Shown here piece after piece: positions 1 through 10,649 of a stretch of 64,000 bases of DNA. The stretch is taken from the NCBI GenBank assembly GCA_022393335.1, contig JAJEKB010021317.1:857740-921739 (forward strand), read 5' to 3'. This DNA is from Macrotrachela quadricornifera. Its lineage: Eukaryota; Rotifera; Eurotatoria; Philodinida; Philodinidae. Under the pieces are notes generated by a model. The model was not told the origin of the DNA. It made no database searches and worked only from the letters and a program-made list of their open reading frames with translations. Within the stretch, counting starts at the first letter, position 1, and every line of letters starts with the position of its first letter. Position numbers and translations under genes: made by a program.

Positions 1-475
1 TATAAATAGGATTCAGACTGATTTTCAAAGAAAATAACAGAGAAGAATATTTCTTCTTCTTTCTGTATTCATATCTATTCAGTATTTGATCATCTAAACA
101 AGCATCTTCCAAATCACTGGAAGATTTTATATTTCCTTGGTTCAAAATCCCATTGTTATTTAAATCAGATTTAAAGTAATGAAAATCCTGAAACTGAAAG
201 AAACCTCAATGTACAACTGTACTGATATAGATAATCTCAATTTCTTATTAATAAAAAACAACCCATGAAAAAATTCTTAAAAATAAAACCGCAAAGGTCA
301 GACCATTTATGTGTTTCTTAAAAAATAATCAAAATTGTGATTCATAAATACCGCTATGATAAGAGGAGTAATCGCAGTTAGACATCCAAAAATTTACTTC
401 AACCGCGGTTTTTACTCGAAATTTTTTTTCTGAGAATAATAATGAAAAACTACAGTGATTCTCAATTGGTTTTTC
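1..475. other. AT-rich intergenic, no gene seen
   Basis: AT-rich sequence with no convincing coding region, RNA gene or clear repeat on either strand. Confidence 0.6.
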
Positions 476-660
476 CCTTTTCTTTACTATGGTTTGATTT
501 TTCTCCCAAACCAAACTCACAGAAAGAAAGTGCAGATTCGACTGCATCTTTTATTATAGGACAGTTATAGATCAAATAGAAACCCAAAGGAGAAAAACGC
601 ATCAAGAAAAAAACATAGTAGTGTTTTTTCACTACAATTTGCAATGATAGACACATGTCT
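476..660. repeat. Partial copy of the foldback family at 14357-14858
   Basis: The core at about 512-585 matches 14425-14500: both contain AACCAAACTCA followed by AGAAAGAAAG, then TTCGACTGCATCTTTT, then a related 'acagt..atcaaa' stretch. The opposite arm and the ends seen in the 14.4 kb copy are absent, so this is a truncated, diverged copy. Confidence 0.55.
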
Positions 661-728
661 CTCTAGATTTTCTTTGTTTGCGTACAAATAAACACATACT
701 TGGGAAACTTTTCAATGAACATCTAATA

Positions 729-1710
729 CTTAGGGGTATCCAAAAGTAGTGGCGGGGGTACCTTTTTTGCTTACAGAAAGCTCAAACAAATTTTCTTTTT
801 TTATAAAAAGATAGAGCGTCTTTTGCTCTATTTTTCTATGCTATGAAGATCACTGTTCATCTAATATCATAGTAATCAAATTTTGATCAACACTGTTTTT
901 GTTGACACCTAGCTGGTTATTTTAGATCATAACGGATGAAGCACTTTTGAATTTTATTTTGTCATTTTATCGTCGTTCAACAAGTTATATTAAATAAACA
1001 AAATATACAAGCACAAGATACAGGATGAAAAGCTGGACAATTTATAAAGGACCACTTATTTTATAATTGCACTTTTTTGTTTTCAGAACCAAGAAAACAC
1101 TGAGCGGTAAAGTGTCGACGTTGTGAAAATAGGATCTTTTTTTGGTGAAAGCCGTATTCGTTTTTTCCTATGTCATCTTCTTATAGTTGTTCTTTGGAAA
1201 TTGTAGAGCTTTTCAAGCTGCATCTTGTAGTGTATTTTGTTTTTCAAAGAAACCTATCAAATAATAAGAAGATGGCATGGAAAAAAGGAATACAACTTTT
1301 ACCACAAACAAGGTGCTGTTTTCGCAACATCAAAATTTTTTCGCTCAAAGTTTTCCTCATTTTGAAAAGAAAAAAGTGCAACTACAAAACAAGCAGGTTT
1401 TTATAAATTGTGCAGCTTTTTATCCTGCATCTTGTGCTTGTATATTTTGATTTTTTAATGCAACATATTAAATGATGATAGAATGAAATACAAAATGCTT
1501 CACGCATTATGATCTAAAATAACCAGTTAGGTGTCAACAAAAACAGTGTTGATCAAAATTTGATTACTATGATATTAGATGAACAGTGATCTTCATAGCA
1601 TAGAAGAATAGAGCAAAAGACGCTCTATCTTTTTATAAAAAAAGAAAATTTGTTCGAGCTTTCTGTAAGCAAAAAAGGTACCACTATCACTACTTTTGGA
1701 TACCCCTAAG
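729..1710. mobile_element. Foldback element, TA-flanked, nearly fully palindromic
   Basis: The left end CTTAGGGGTATCC and the right end GGATACCCCTAAG are inverted copies, each flanked by TA (727-728 and 1711-1712). The complementarity does not stop after a short terminal repeat. It continues through most of the element to a loop near 1200-1255, so the roughly 980 bp could fold into one long, imperfect hairpin. A TA target duplication suggests mobilisation by a Tc1/mariner-type transposase. It encodes no recognisable protein. Confidence 0.85.
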
Positions 1711-1712
1711 TA

Positions 1713-2662
1713 GAATCATATTCATATTATTATTCCTTGCAAATACCAGCGGTCTATTGAAACAGTTAGTGTACAATGTGAAAGTTGACTTTAATGTCTA
1801 AGATTGAGTTGTAGAATGTGACTTAATTATCTATTCACTTTTTTCCCTTTTCATTTCTCTCTGAAATAGTTCCAGCGGCTTTCGTGACAGCAAAAAACGG
1901 TTTATCTAACTTTAACTAAGACTTTCATCAATAATAGAAATTCGCTTTACCTTTGCTAATACTTTCCAGAATTTTTACCGTTGATGAATATTCCGCCGAC
2001 GAATGTTTGTTTGACAAAATTCAAGAATCCCTCTTTGTTATCAAACTATGATTTACATCGCTGTTGTTTTACTTATTGTTAGTCGTCTATATAAAATCGA
2101 CAAGTATGATAAGTAAGAAATATACAATTTTTCTTTTATTAAACATTTTCTTTTTGTTGTGCTAAAGCGATGATGATGACTAAAAAGATAATTGATTTTC
2201 TCTTGTATTATTTACTTTTTCAACAAACAAAATAACAGTTTCATCAGGTAGGAGATTTGATCTAGTTTTTTTTTTATTGTTTAAACATGATCTAAATAAA
2301 TTCGTTTACTTCTTATGGAACTGTCATAGGACTAAATATAAAGATTTGTTTCATATTATTATTCTTCTTATTTTTTGTATTAAATATACAAGAAAAACTT
2401 GATAAAGAGAAAAATCTTTCGCAAACACATATAATATTATAACTACAACTAGATAATTACAAATATTTAAAGAAACTATGAACAAGATTAATTTTTCAAT
2501 AAAAAAAAAGAAAATTTTCCAAGAATAAAAATCTTTTTGTTTTCGTCTTCGTTCCCAATGAGTTTCTAGAAATAGATGAACGATAATATTGATTTTTTGT
2601 ATACATAGTCGTAGAAATATGTTGTTTGATTGTAATGTATGCTTGCGAAAGTACCCCTCATC
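1713..2662. other. Intergenic, downstream of EF1A
   Basis: AT-rich region beyond the EF1A stop codon, expected to hold its 3' UTR. No gene or repeat recognised. Confidence 0.5.
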
Positions 2663-4300
2663 CTATTTATTATTTTTCTTGTTAGAAACAGAACCAGTTG
2701 TTTTGACTGGTTTGCCTGATATAGGTACTTTCTTTTCAACATCTTTGATAACACCAACAGCTACAGTTTGTCGCATATCACGTATAGCAAAACGACCCAA
2801 TGGTGGATAATCAGAAAATTTTTCTACACACATTGGTTTTGTTGGAATTAATTTGACAATTGCTGATTGACCTGATTTAATAAATTCTGGAGCTTCTTCA
2901 ATGACTTTACCTGTTCGACGATCAACTCTTGAAATTAATTGAGCAAATTTACATGCTATATGAGTTGTATGACAATCTAAAACAGGTGTATAACCTTGAC
3001 TAATTTGACCTGGATGATTAAGTACAACAATCTATATGAAAAAGAATAAATGAATAATGGATTTTAAATAACACTAAATATACTTGAGCAATAAAACTAG
3101 AAGCTTCTTGTGCTGGATCATTTTTTGAATCCGAACAAACAAATCCACGTTGAAGTTCTTTAACACTAACATTACGAATATTAAAACCAACATTATCACC
3201 AGGTAAAGCTTCTACAAATAAAATAGAATAATTAATATATAAATAAAGAAAACTATTATTTCTACCATCAAGAGTATTATGATGCATTTCAATTGATCGA
3301 ACTTCAGTCGAGATATTTGATGGAGCAAAATTAACCATCATATTAGTTTTCAGTATACCTGTTTCAACTCGTCCAACAGGTACAGTACCAATACCACTTA
3401 TTTTATATACATCTTGAAGTGGAAGACGAAGTGGTTTATTTGTCGGACGTTGTGGTGGAATAATTGCATCAAGTGCTTCTATTAAAGTTTTTCCTGTAGC
3501 ATTATTACCTTCTTTATGTTCAACTGACCATCCTTTATACCAAGGCATATTTTCTGATAATTCAATCATATTATCACCATTCCATCCTGATATTGGAACA
3601 AAAGCAACATTTTCTGGTTGATAACCAACTTTCTTTATATATGTTGATACTTCACTTTTTATTTCATTGAATCGTGCTTCAGAAAATGGTGGTTCTGTAG
3701 CATCCATTTTATTTATAGCCACAATCATTTGTCTTACACCTAATGTATAAGCTAATAAAGCATGTTCACGTGTTTGACCATCATCGGAAATTCCAGCTTC
3801 GAATTCACCTGAACTAGCAGCTACTACTAATACAGCACAATCAGCCTATTAGGATATAATACATTAATAGTACTTGAAGATAAAACAAAAGAGAAATGAA
3901 CAACATACTTGTGAAGTACCTGTTATCATATTTTTGATAAAATCTCGATGACCAGGTGCATCAATTATAGTAACATGAAATGCTTTTGTTTCGAATTGAC
4001 AAAGTGAAATATCAATGGTAATACCACGTTCACGAGATGCTTTAACTCTGTCCATAACCCAAGCATATTTAAATGAACCTTTGCCTATCTATTAATTATT
4101 AAAAAATATATCATTGTATAAATGTTATTAGATTAAAACAAAAGGGGTATTTATACTTCAGCAGCTTCTTTTTCAAATCTTTCAATAGTTCGTTTGTCAA
4201 CGCCACCACATTTATAGACAAGATGACCAGTTGCAGTTGACTTTCCGGAGTCAACATGACCAATAACAACAATATTAATACGTGTTTTTTCTTTACCCAT
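2663..4300 (-). CDS. EEF1A: Translation elongation factor 1-alpha (eEF1A)
   Basis: GTPase that delivers aminoacyl-tRNA to the ribosome in the cytosol. Five exons on the minus strand: 4157-4300, 3909-4088, 3266-3845, 3084-3211 and 2663-3031. The four GT-AG introns are 68, 63, 54 and 52 bp. The spliced product is 466 aa, close to the family's usual 460 or so. Visible motifs are the P-loop GHVDSGKS near residue 14, the switch II motif DAPGHRDF, the NKMD guanine-specificity motif, then the two beta-barrel domains (for example GVIKDVEKK near the C-terminus). The start follows from [20 protein letters not shown], which matches the conserved N-terminus. The tail after DVEKKVP is longer and Ser/Lys/Asn-rich compared with common eEF1A. 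No disruption seen; expected to be functional. Confidence 0.97.
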
Positions 4301-5075
4301 TATTGCAAGAAATATTTTATTGATTTTTTTTAATCAACCGATAAATTCACAATATAGACCAATTGAATATGAATATGTGAAGAACGAACAAAAATCTTGT
4401 GCATTTTATATTAACATAAAATGCATGATGTGTAATTACATTGTAATTATGAAATATTACTCAAGATGATCATCACTTTCGAAACTACATTTAATAATAA
4501 TCAAAAAGAATAGAAAGATTGCATCATACAAAATTTTACCTTATATCTAATATCAATGAATATATCGTGCAAAACTATTGTAATAGACTGTCTAGCATTA
4601 TTCAATCAAAAAACTGGAATTTTTTCTTGTTTTTATAATCACAACACATTCATTTATTATCATATTCAAATGGCACATGTCATTATTGATTTTATCTCTT
4701 TCTCAGACAAAAAATGTAATATATATATAGTAATAAATATTATTAATTAAAATAACCTATTACAGATGTATGAATTAAAATCAAGATAAAGACAATGATA
4801 AATAGCTATTTATCTTAAACTTTGCCTTTGAAAATAGCATGTTTAAATTCAATGAAATATTTCAAGTGAAAAATAGATATTTAATCTTTATTCTGATCGA
4901 TAAACATTAGATTTGACATAATTAGTTATTTTTGATAAATTGTTTACTAAAATTTAAGCAGGAATCTCTTCTTCAAAATCGAATATAACATTTTATCCCG
5001 TCTGTATATCGTATTGACCCATAAAATTGCCAAAATCTTAACGAACTTTCTCATAACACATGAAATGAGATCAAT
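4301..5075. other. Intergenic, upstream of EF1A
   Basis: Should contain the EF1A promoter and 5' UTR plus the 3' flank of the next gene. No specific regulatory element can be assigned. Short ORFs here have no family features. Confidence 0.5.
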
Positions 5076-5512
5076 CTACAAAAAATTGAATTTATTGAAG
5101 AATATTATTTTTAATGAATTATCACAAGCACTGACAGATGTTAGAATAAATCCATTTCTCAAGTTGTTTCCTATACTTTTAGCACTAATCATACAACCAC
5201 CGGCAATCTTACTATATTTTTTTCCATTTCGCAAAGCTTTATTTCCAACATTAATATAATCTTTGGTCACAGAATCGATTTGAATTTGCGGTACTTCAGG
5301 ACGATATCTGTTTATTTTATACTTTCAGTGTTTCATGTGCATAGTAAAAAAAAAACAAAGAAATCTTACCGGAAAGTGGAGATGTCCATCGCGTCATGGG
5401 TAGCTTTCTGTGATTTACATTCGGTCAGGGCGCAATTTTGAGCCATATTAACGGAAATTAGAGCCATGATAAAGACAATTATGAAAACTATCGGATGTAT
5501 TTGATTCAGCAT
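5076..5512 (-). CDS. Small secreted protein, unknown family
   Basis: Two exons (5370-5512 and 5076-5307) joined across a 62 bp intron with donor GTAAG and an AG acceptor give 124 aa in one frame. The first 25 or so residues are a strong signal peptide: a hydrophobic run of Ile/Val/Phe ending near MAQ. The mature part is about 100 aa and starts with two cysteines (NCALTEC); two more lie further on (GGC, SAC), allowing two disulfides. It ends with a hydrophobic, Phe/Asn-rich tail. I do not recognise the family. The splice sites and signal peptide make a real gene more likely than a chance ORF. It lies on the same strand as EF1A, about 0.8 kb upstream of it. Confidence 0.65.
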
Positions 5513-5946
5513 GTTAGACTATATCTAATCGTATATATCTTATAATCTAATTAGAATAATATACGCAGTTACACAATCTTAACTGAGAAATGTTTCAATT
5601 CTCACATCAATGTTGAGAGTAATTGCAAATGTCAATAGAAAGAAAGTTTTCATCTTCATAATCAATATATGAAGTCTTATTTACAAACAGATAAAAACAT
5701 TTTTGTTTTGGTTAGCAACGAACGTTTATAAGTATTTGAACACTTTCAATACAAAATGATGTTATCTTAATATGAGATTTAATAGAAGAATGGAATTTTT
5801 CAAGACGTAATAAGGATAGTTTGATAAAAACAAATGATAGATAAGACATTTTATGTCGATTTTGTGTCAAATTCAAATGTATATTTATTTATTCAAGGTT
5901 ACTATAATGGTTCGTGAGTAATTAGAGTCTACTAAACTTTTGTTTT

Positions 5947-6448
5947 TTATTGTTGAACATTGTCGTTGACAGTTTTAATGAATGCCTCTATGGAATTATC
6001 GACGAGTCGTCTAATTACTGCATCCAATACTTTTGAGACACATGCACGTTGAATAGGATTATAATCCGATAATTTCTCATCAATTTTAGGTTGAATTTTT
6101 TCCTTTATCTGTTTGACAACATGTTTTTTTGTATCATTTGACATGATCTTTTTACAAGCCATTAAATTGAAATCTTTTTCATTCTTTGCTGGATAATCAG
6201 CATACAACAGATTGTTGTATGGTTTAAGCGATGCTTTTCGCATTTCTTCAATAATACGATGTTTTTCATCCTAAACAATATAATAAGATAAGAAGAATTC
6301 CATTGTTATAGAAACAAAAGTTTTGATTGATGACTAAAGTCAAATAGCTCACCTTATAAGTTAAAGGAATAGTAGCACCAAATTGATGAACAGCTTGTTC
6401 AATGTCATTCATAAGTTCTGAATCGATATTACTGGAGCATATTCCCAT
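5947..6448 (-). CDS. Small N-myristoylation-signal protein, unknown function
   Basis: Two exons (6353-6448 and 5947-6270) joined across an 82 bp GT-AG intron encode 139 aa. The N-terminus MGICSSN fits the N-myristoyltransferase consensus (Gly2, small residue at position 6) with Cys4 as a possible palmitoylation site, so the product is probably held at the inner face of a membrane. The rest is charged and helical-looking: a Lys-rich middle (KKHVVKQIKEKIQPK), one Cys in NLMACKK and one in RACVSK, and a C-terminal helix ending DNVQQ. No known domain recognised. Intact reading frame; function unknown. Confidence 0.65.
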
Positions 6449-7410
6449 CGTGCTGTTTCAGTATGAACGTTCAAATAATCGTTGATCTAGATATACAATA
6501 AATAAATTGAAGTAAAAAATTTAATAAAATAATATTTTTGTTAGAGAATGGATTATATAACATGCTTATATATCTAATAAAAATTTATCGTTCTCTACTT
6601 CCTATTTGTTCTAATAGTAAAAGTATATTTCGTTGTTTATTTTTACAAGGGCAATTGTCTCAATATTCTTTTTACCAGTGGCATGCTTATTGACATTAAA
6701 TAAATATGTAAGTTTCGATGGAGAAGAATAGAATGAATATATTTTGTTTAACTAAACCAATTTTTTTTTATTTATTCATTTGAACGACGTAAATATGTGG
6801 GATGAGACAGCAAAATTTATTTTTTATTTTTTGAGTGATCGACGCAAATAACATGAAGTTGAAGAATGACTCAAACTTATTATGAACAAATGATTAAGAG
6901 CCCCCCGCCGCTTCACGAATCAATTGCAACTTTTGATAGATCGATCAGTTGGACATTTTTTCTTTTTGGATGTTAGGCATTAGCAGAAAAGATTACATGG
7001 AATAAAGAGCGAAATTCTGGAATCCTAAACAATCTTAAAGGATCAAACAGAATCCTAGAAGAGTATAGAATCCAAAAATCCAACAACTTTGAATATTGCG
7101 GAGCTAGTTTCATCTAATTTCGCGAACTCGATCGTCAGTGAGCCTCAAACGCGCCATAAAGATTGATTGACTTCCGTCAATTTTAGAACTTCGAGAATTG
7201 AGTGGAGAAAGAATTTCCAGAAATTCCTACCGATTCCAAAATGTTATAATTTTTATTAAAAAATTTATAAAAAGTCATAGGAAATCTGGCACAACATTAG
7301 AAAAGTAGGAGAAATTATTTAGAGTATTTAGAAATTTCAGAAATTTTAAAGAGTCATCGGAGTCCTATGGAAACTAAGATGGGTAGACTCTGCTTTTTTT
7401 CCCTTGTGTT
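6449..7410. other. Intergenic
   Basis: AT-rich, with a stretch around 7150-7380 of simple 'gaaatt/aatttc' character. No gene recognised. Confidence 0.5.
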
Positions 7411-8613
7411 TTATCGTATTTCAAGTACTTTTAATAAAAATGAAAGAGCTTTCTTAGACTCGTCTAGATTGTAACATACAGATGCAATTTGATTATACGA
7501 CGCAGCAAATTTAGGATAATTTTTAGAGAGAGTTTTCATGAAAATTTCAATTGTCTTTTCATGAAAAGAAAGTGCAATTGTATATTCACCCATTTTATTA
7601 TACACTGTAGCAATATTATGATATGAAAATGCTACATATGGATGATTTATAGAAGATTTACTTTCGAAAATATCTATTTCATCATCATGAAAAGATAATG
7701 CTTTCGAGTACTCACTACTCTCAGTGTACATTGAGCTCAAATTGTTGTACAAATAGGTCCAATCTGAATGGTTAAAAGGAAGCATTTTTTTATGAATTTC
7801 CAGTGACTTTTCTACTAAAGAAAGTGCTTTGGAGAACTCATCCATTTTATGAAGATGCAACAGAAACATGATTTTTAACGCATTTCAAGTGCTTTTTCGA
7901 AATATAATAATGCCTTCGAATAATCCTCATGTTTGTGAAAGATTAAAACCATACTATTATAGGTCGAAAGGAAATAAGAATGAGCTCAAGGAAGAATATG
8001 TTGCTATGTTTCAAATGTTTTATTGTGAAAGGAAAATTAAATATTTTCATATAGTACGACAATACTTTGGTATATTCTCTCATATCATAATGCACCAAAG
8101 TGACTTGACTGTAAGATGTTATCCGATCAGGATGATTTGGAGGAAGTATTTTTTCGAATATATTCATTGTCTTTTCATAAAATGAAAGTGCTTTCTGATA
8201 ATGTTCTACACCCTTATCCACCAATATGAGCTTGAAAATAAGCTAGATTTGAATGTTTCAAATGTAGTGATTTTTCTATAAGGTCAGTCTTGGACGTTTT
8301 TATTGAATGTAATAGCTTGTGAATACTTACCTTGTTCATCTTTAATACTTTCAAGTTGATGATAAATAATGATTTTCTTATGTATACTAGTTTGCCGTTC
8401 AAGTACTGCTTTGTAAATTTGTTCAGCTTTGTTAAAAGCTCCTAATCTAATAAATAACTTGCTTAGTCGATTCGATTCAGTGCTTCCCTCAAATATCTAT
8501 TTTCGCATTCTTTTTTTGAGAGCACTAAGTGGCTTGCCATTGTCTCCTGCTAGTATAATTTACATTTTCCACAGTCGATCATTATCATCAATTGAAAGAA
8601 AATCATGCATCTG
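7411..8613 (-). pseudogene. Decayed TPR protein (ADP-ribosyltransferase-TPR family relic)
   Basis: Reading the minus strand from 8613 down gives, in broken frames: a short piece like the end of the ADP-ribosyltransferase domain (DDNDRLWKM), a linker (FIRLGAFNKAEQIY), then kinesin-light-chain-like tetratricopeptide units with the ALSFYEK..IFEK.LPPNHPD pattern. The last 152 codons (7411-7869) are one open frame with about three TPR units. There are two in-frame stops near 8500-8570 and several frameshifts between 7870 and 8300. The catalytic ADP-ribosyltransferase part expected upstream is not found. The domain order matches the better-preserved gene at 37146-38611. Probably a dead paralogue. 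Confidence 0.75.
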
Positions 8614-9496
8614 AAAAATACTATACATTGAAAATTAAATTTCTCGTTCATAATCGTGAAACTAACTGACACTAGCAAAAAACTACATACAAGAAACTAT
8701 TCAATGTTATTAATCCATTTTTCATTTTCTTTAATTTTTCGAAATCTGTTGGTAACCGATGGAGATCTCCGATAAAAAACGTTCATCTTAATAATGGTTT
8801 CAACTTCTTGAGTACGTAGAGCATAGGACATAAATAAATGCGGAAACCTCAAATTTAAATTCGATAGTTATGTGTACTGAAGAAAAGTGAATAAGACAGG
8901 TGAATCATCCTGAAATGTGTCGACTAGAGCCCATCGGGTTCGGATGTGAAAATTTAAAGTTGATCTAGTCTAGGTACGTTCTCAGTCTGTAAATTAGTAT
9001 TGATTAGAAAAACTATTCACTATATAGAATAATTCTTCCTTTGATTTTCTTTAGTTTTTATTTATTTCAATGGTACTCATTATGATGCTCTTTTAACTTT
9101 TCAAGATAATCCTCAACAATTTGTACCACACTTTGACTTAATTAACATCAGTTTAGAATATGAAATAAGCTTTAAATAAAAAAACAAATTTATATTTATG
9201 GAAATGAATAAAATCTTCGGAACTAACTCCTCACCACATCTTATGGAACAAAAAGAGGGCATCTGCAGGTTCTTGAGGGTAGTTCGTTAGTGTGCTCATG
9301 GTTAAATTATTTTTGACAGGTTGATCAAAATCAATCTATTGTGAACTTTGTTTTTCGAGCACATTAAAATAACGTTGACTTTATGGAGAACAAACGAATG
9401 TTACACTGACCGATTCTAGGGTGTATGAACTTTTTGAGTACACAAAAAAGACTTGATCATTGATATTATTTATACAATTGATTTTGAGGTATGTTA
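8614..9496. other. Intergenic
   Basis: No gene, clear repeat or RNA recognised on either strand. Confidence 0.5.
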
Positions 9497-9764
9497 TAGG
9501 GATGCAACAATGATGATTAATGGGTCTAACGATAAAATCCGGTAAACGCTTTAAAACCTACGATGAAGATCGATATATTAGTTAATTGATACACCTTCAG
9601 AAAAATGGTGACTAATGATGTCAAAGTATCGGTCTTCATCGTAGACTTTAAAGCGTTTACCGGCTTTGATTGTTAGATTATTTAATCGGTTCGATCGGTT
9701 ACCATCTTGGACCGATTGATCGGTGGCGATGAACTGGTTATTGATCGTCACCGTTGCATTCCTA
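9497..9764. mobile_element. Small hAT-like non-autonomous element
   Basis: The ends TAGGGATGCAAC and GTTGCATTCCTA are inverted copies typical of hAT termini. The flanking 8-mers GTATGTTA (9489-9496) and GTATACTA (9765-9772) match at 6 of 8 positions, fitting an aged 8-bp target duplication. A stronger inner inverted repeat of about 35 bp is centred on GGTAAACGCTTTAAA. No coding capacity; 268 bp. Confidence 0.7.
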
Positions 9765-10649
9765 GTATACTATATAAGGACAAAATGCTGTAATAAAGTA
9801 AACTTCATCAATTTGAACTATAGTTGTATACATGATATCTTCTTCATTGTTCAGAAGATGAAATATTCATTTAGCATAAGTAATTTCTTTTTCTTATTTT
9901 TCAGAATATTATTCAGTTTTCTAACAAGAATCTCGGTACTACACTACACAAACAAATGGTCTAATCAAAAGGTATGGATTTTGACAAATAAATATGATTG
10001 ATGTTCAATCAATCATAATTAATGTGTCAACTATTCACATGAACAATCAAATGTTACTTTTTATTGAACTGTTATCTTAAAAATAGATGAGACACTTGTT
10101 TCTTCTCTACCTTTTTTTTCATTCTGATTCACTAAAAACTTTCATAGTCTAATAGCTAATTACTTTATCATCAACAGATAAAGCTATATACAGAGATACA
10201 ACAATAATGGAACTCACCATATAAACATTAATCTTTAACACAATTAGAAATAAGTGAATTTTCTGAGTATAATCATATAATAACAATCCAATGGTACAAT
10301 ATTAACTAAGTGATTCAATGCATAGAATTGAACCATATAGACATTTGGCCTATTATTAGAAAATGATGGGTTGAAAGCAAAAATATCCCTTCAAACTAAA
10401 TGTTCAAATTATGAAAAACGAGCAAAATCAAATTAATTAAAAATATTTGATAAGCAAAGAAATCATTTAATTGAAAGAGACTCATACAATAAAATAACAT
10501 TTTAAAATACGTTTCTTATGTTGGAAATACATAAGAATTATAATTGATATGAATGAATTGAGTATACATTTATTAAATATATAATATTAATCAGTACATC
10601 GCTCAAAACATAATGTCATTGTTATGCACAACCTTCGCTTTTGTAAGAA
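9765..10649. other. Intergenic, downstream of F-box/LRR gene A
   Basis: Very AT-rich; no coding signal or repeat recognised beyond short runs. Confidence 0.5.

Noticed and set aside
7868..8185. Plus-strand ORF opposite the TPR relic
   Set aside because: The minus strand carries the recognisable TPR pattern; the plus ORF is a shadow.
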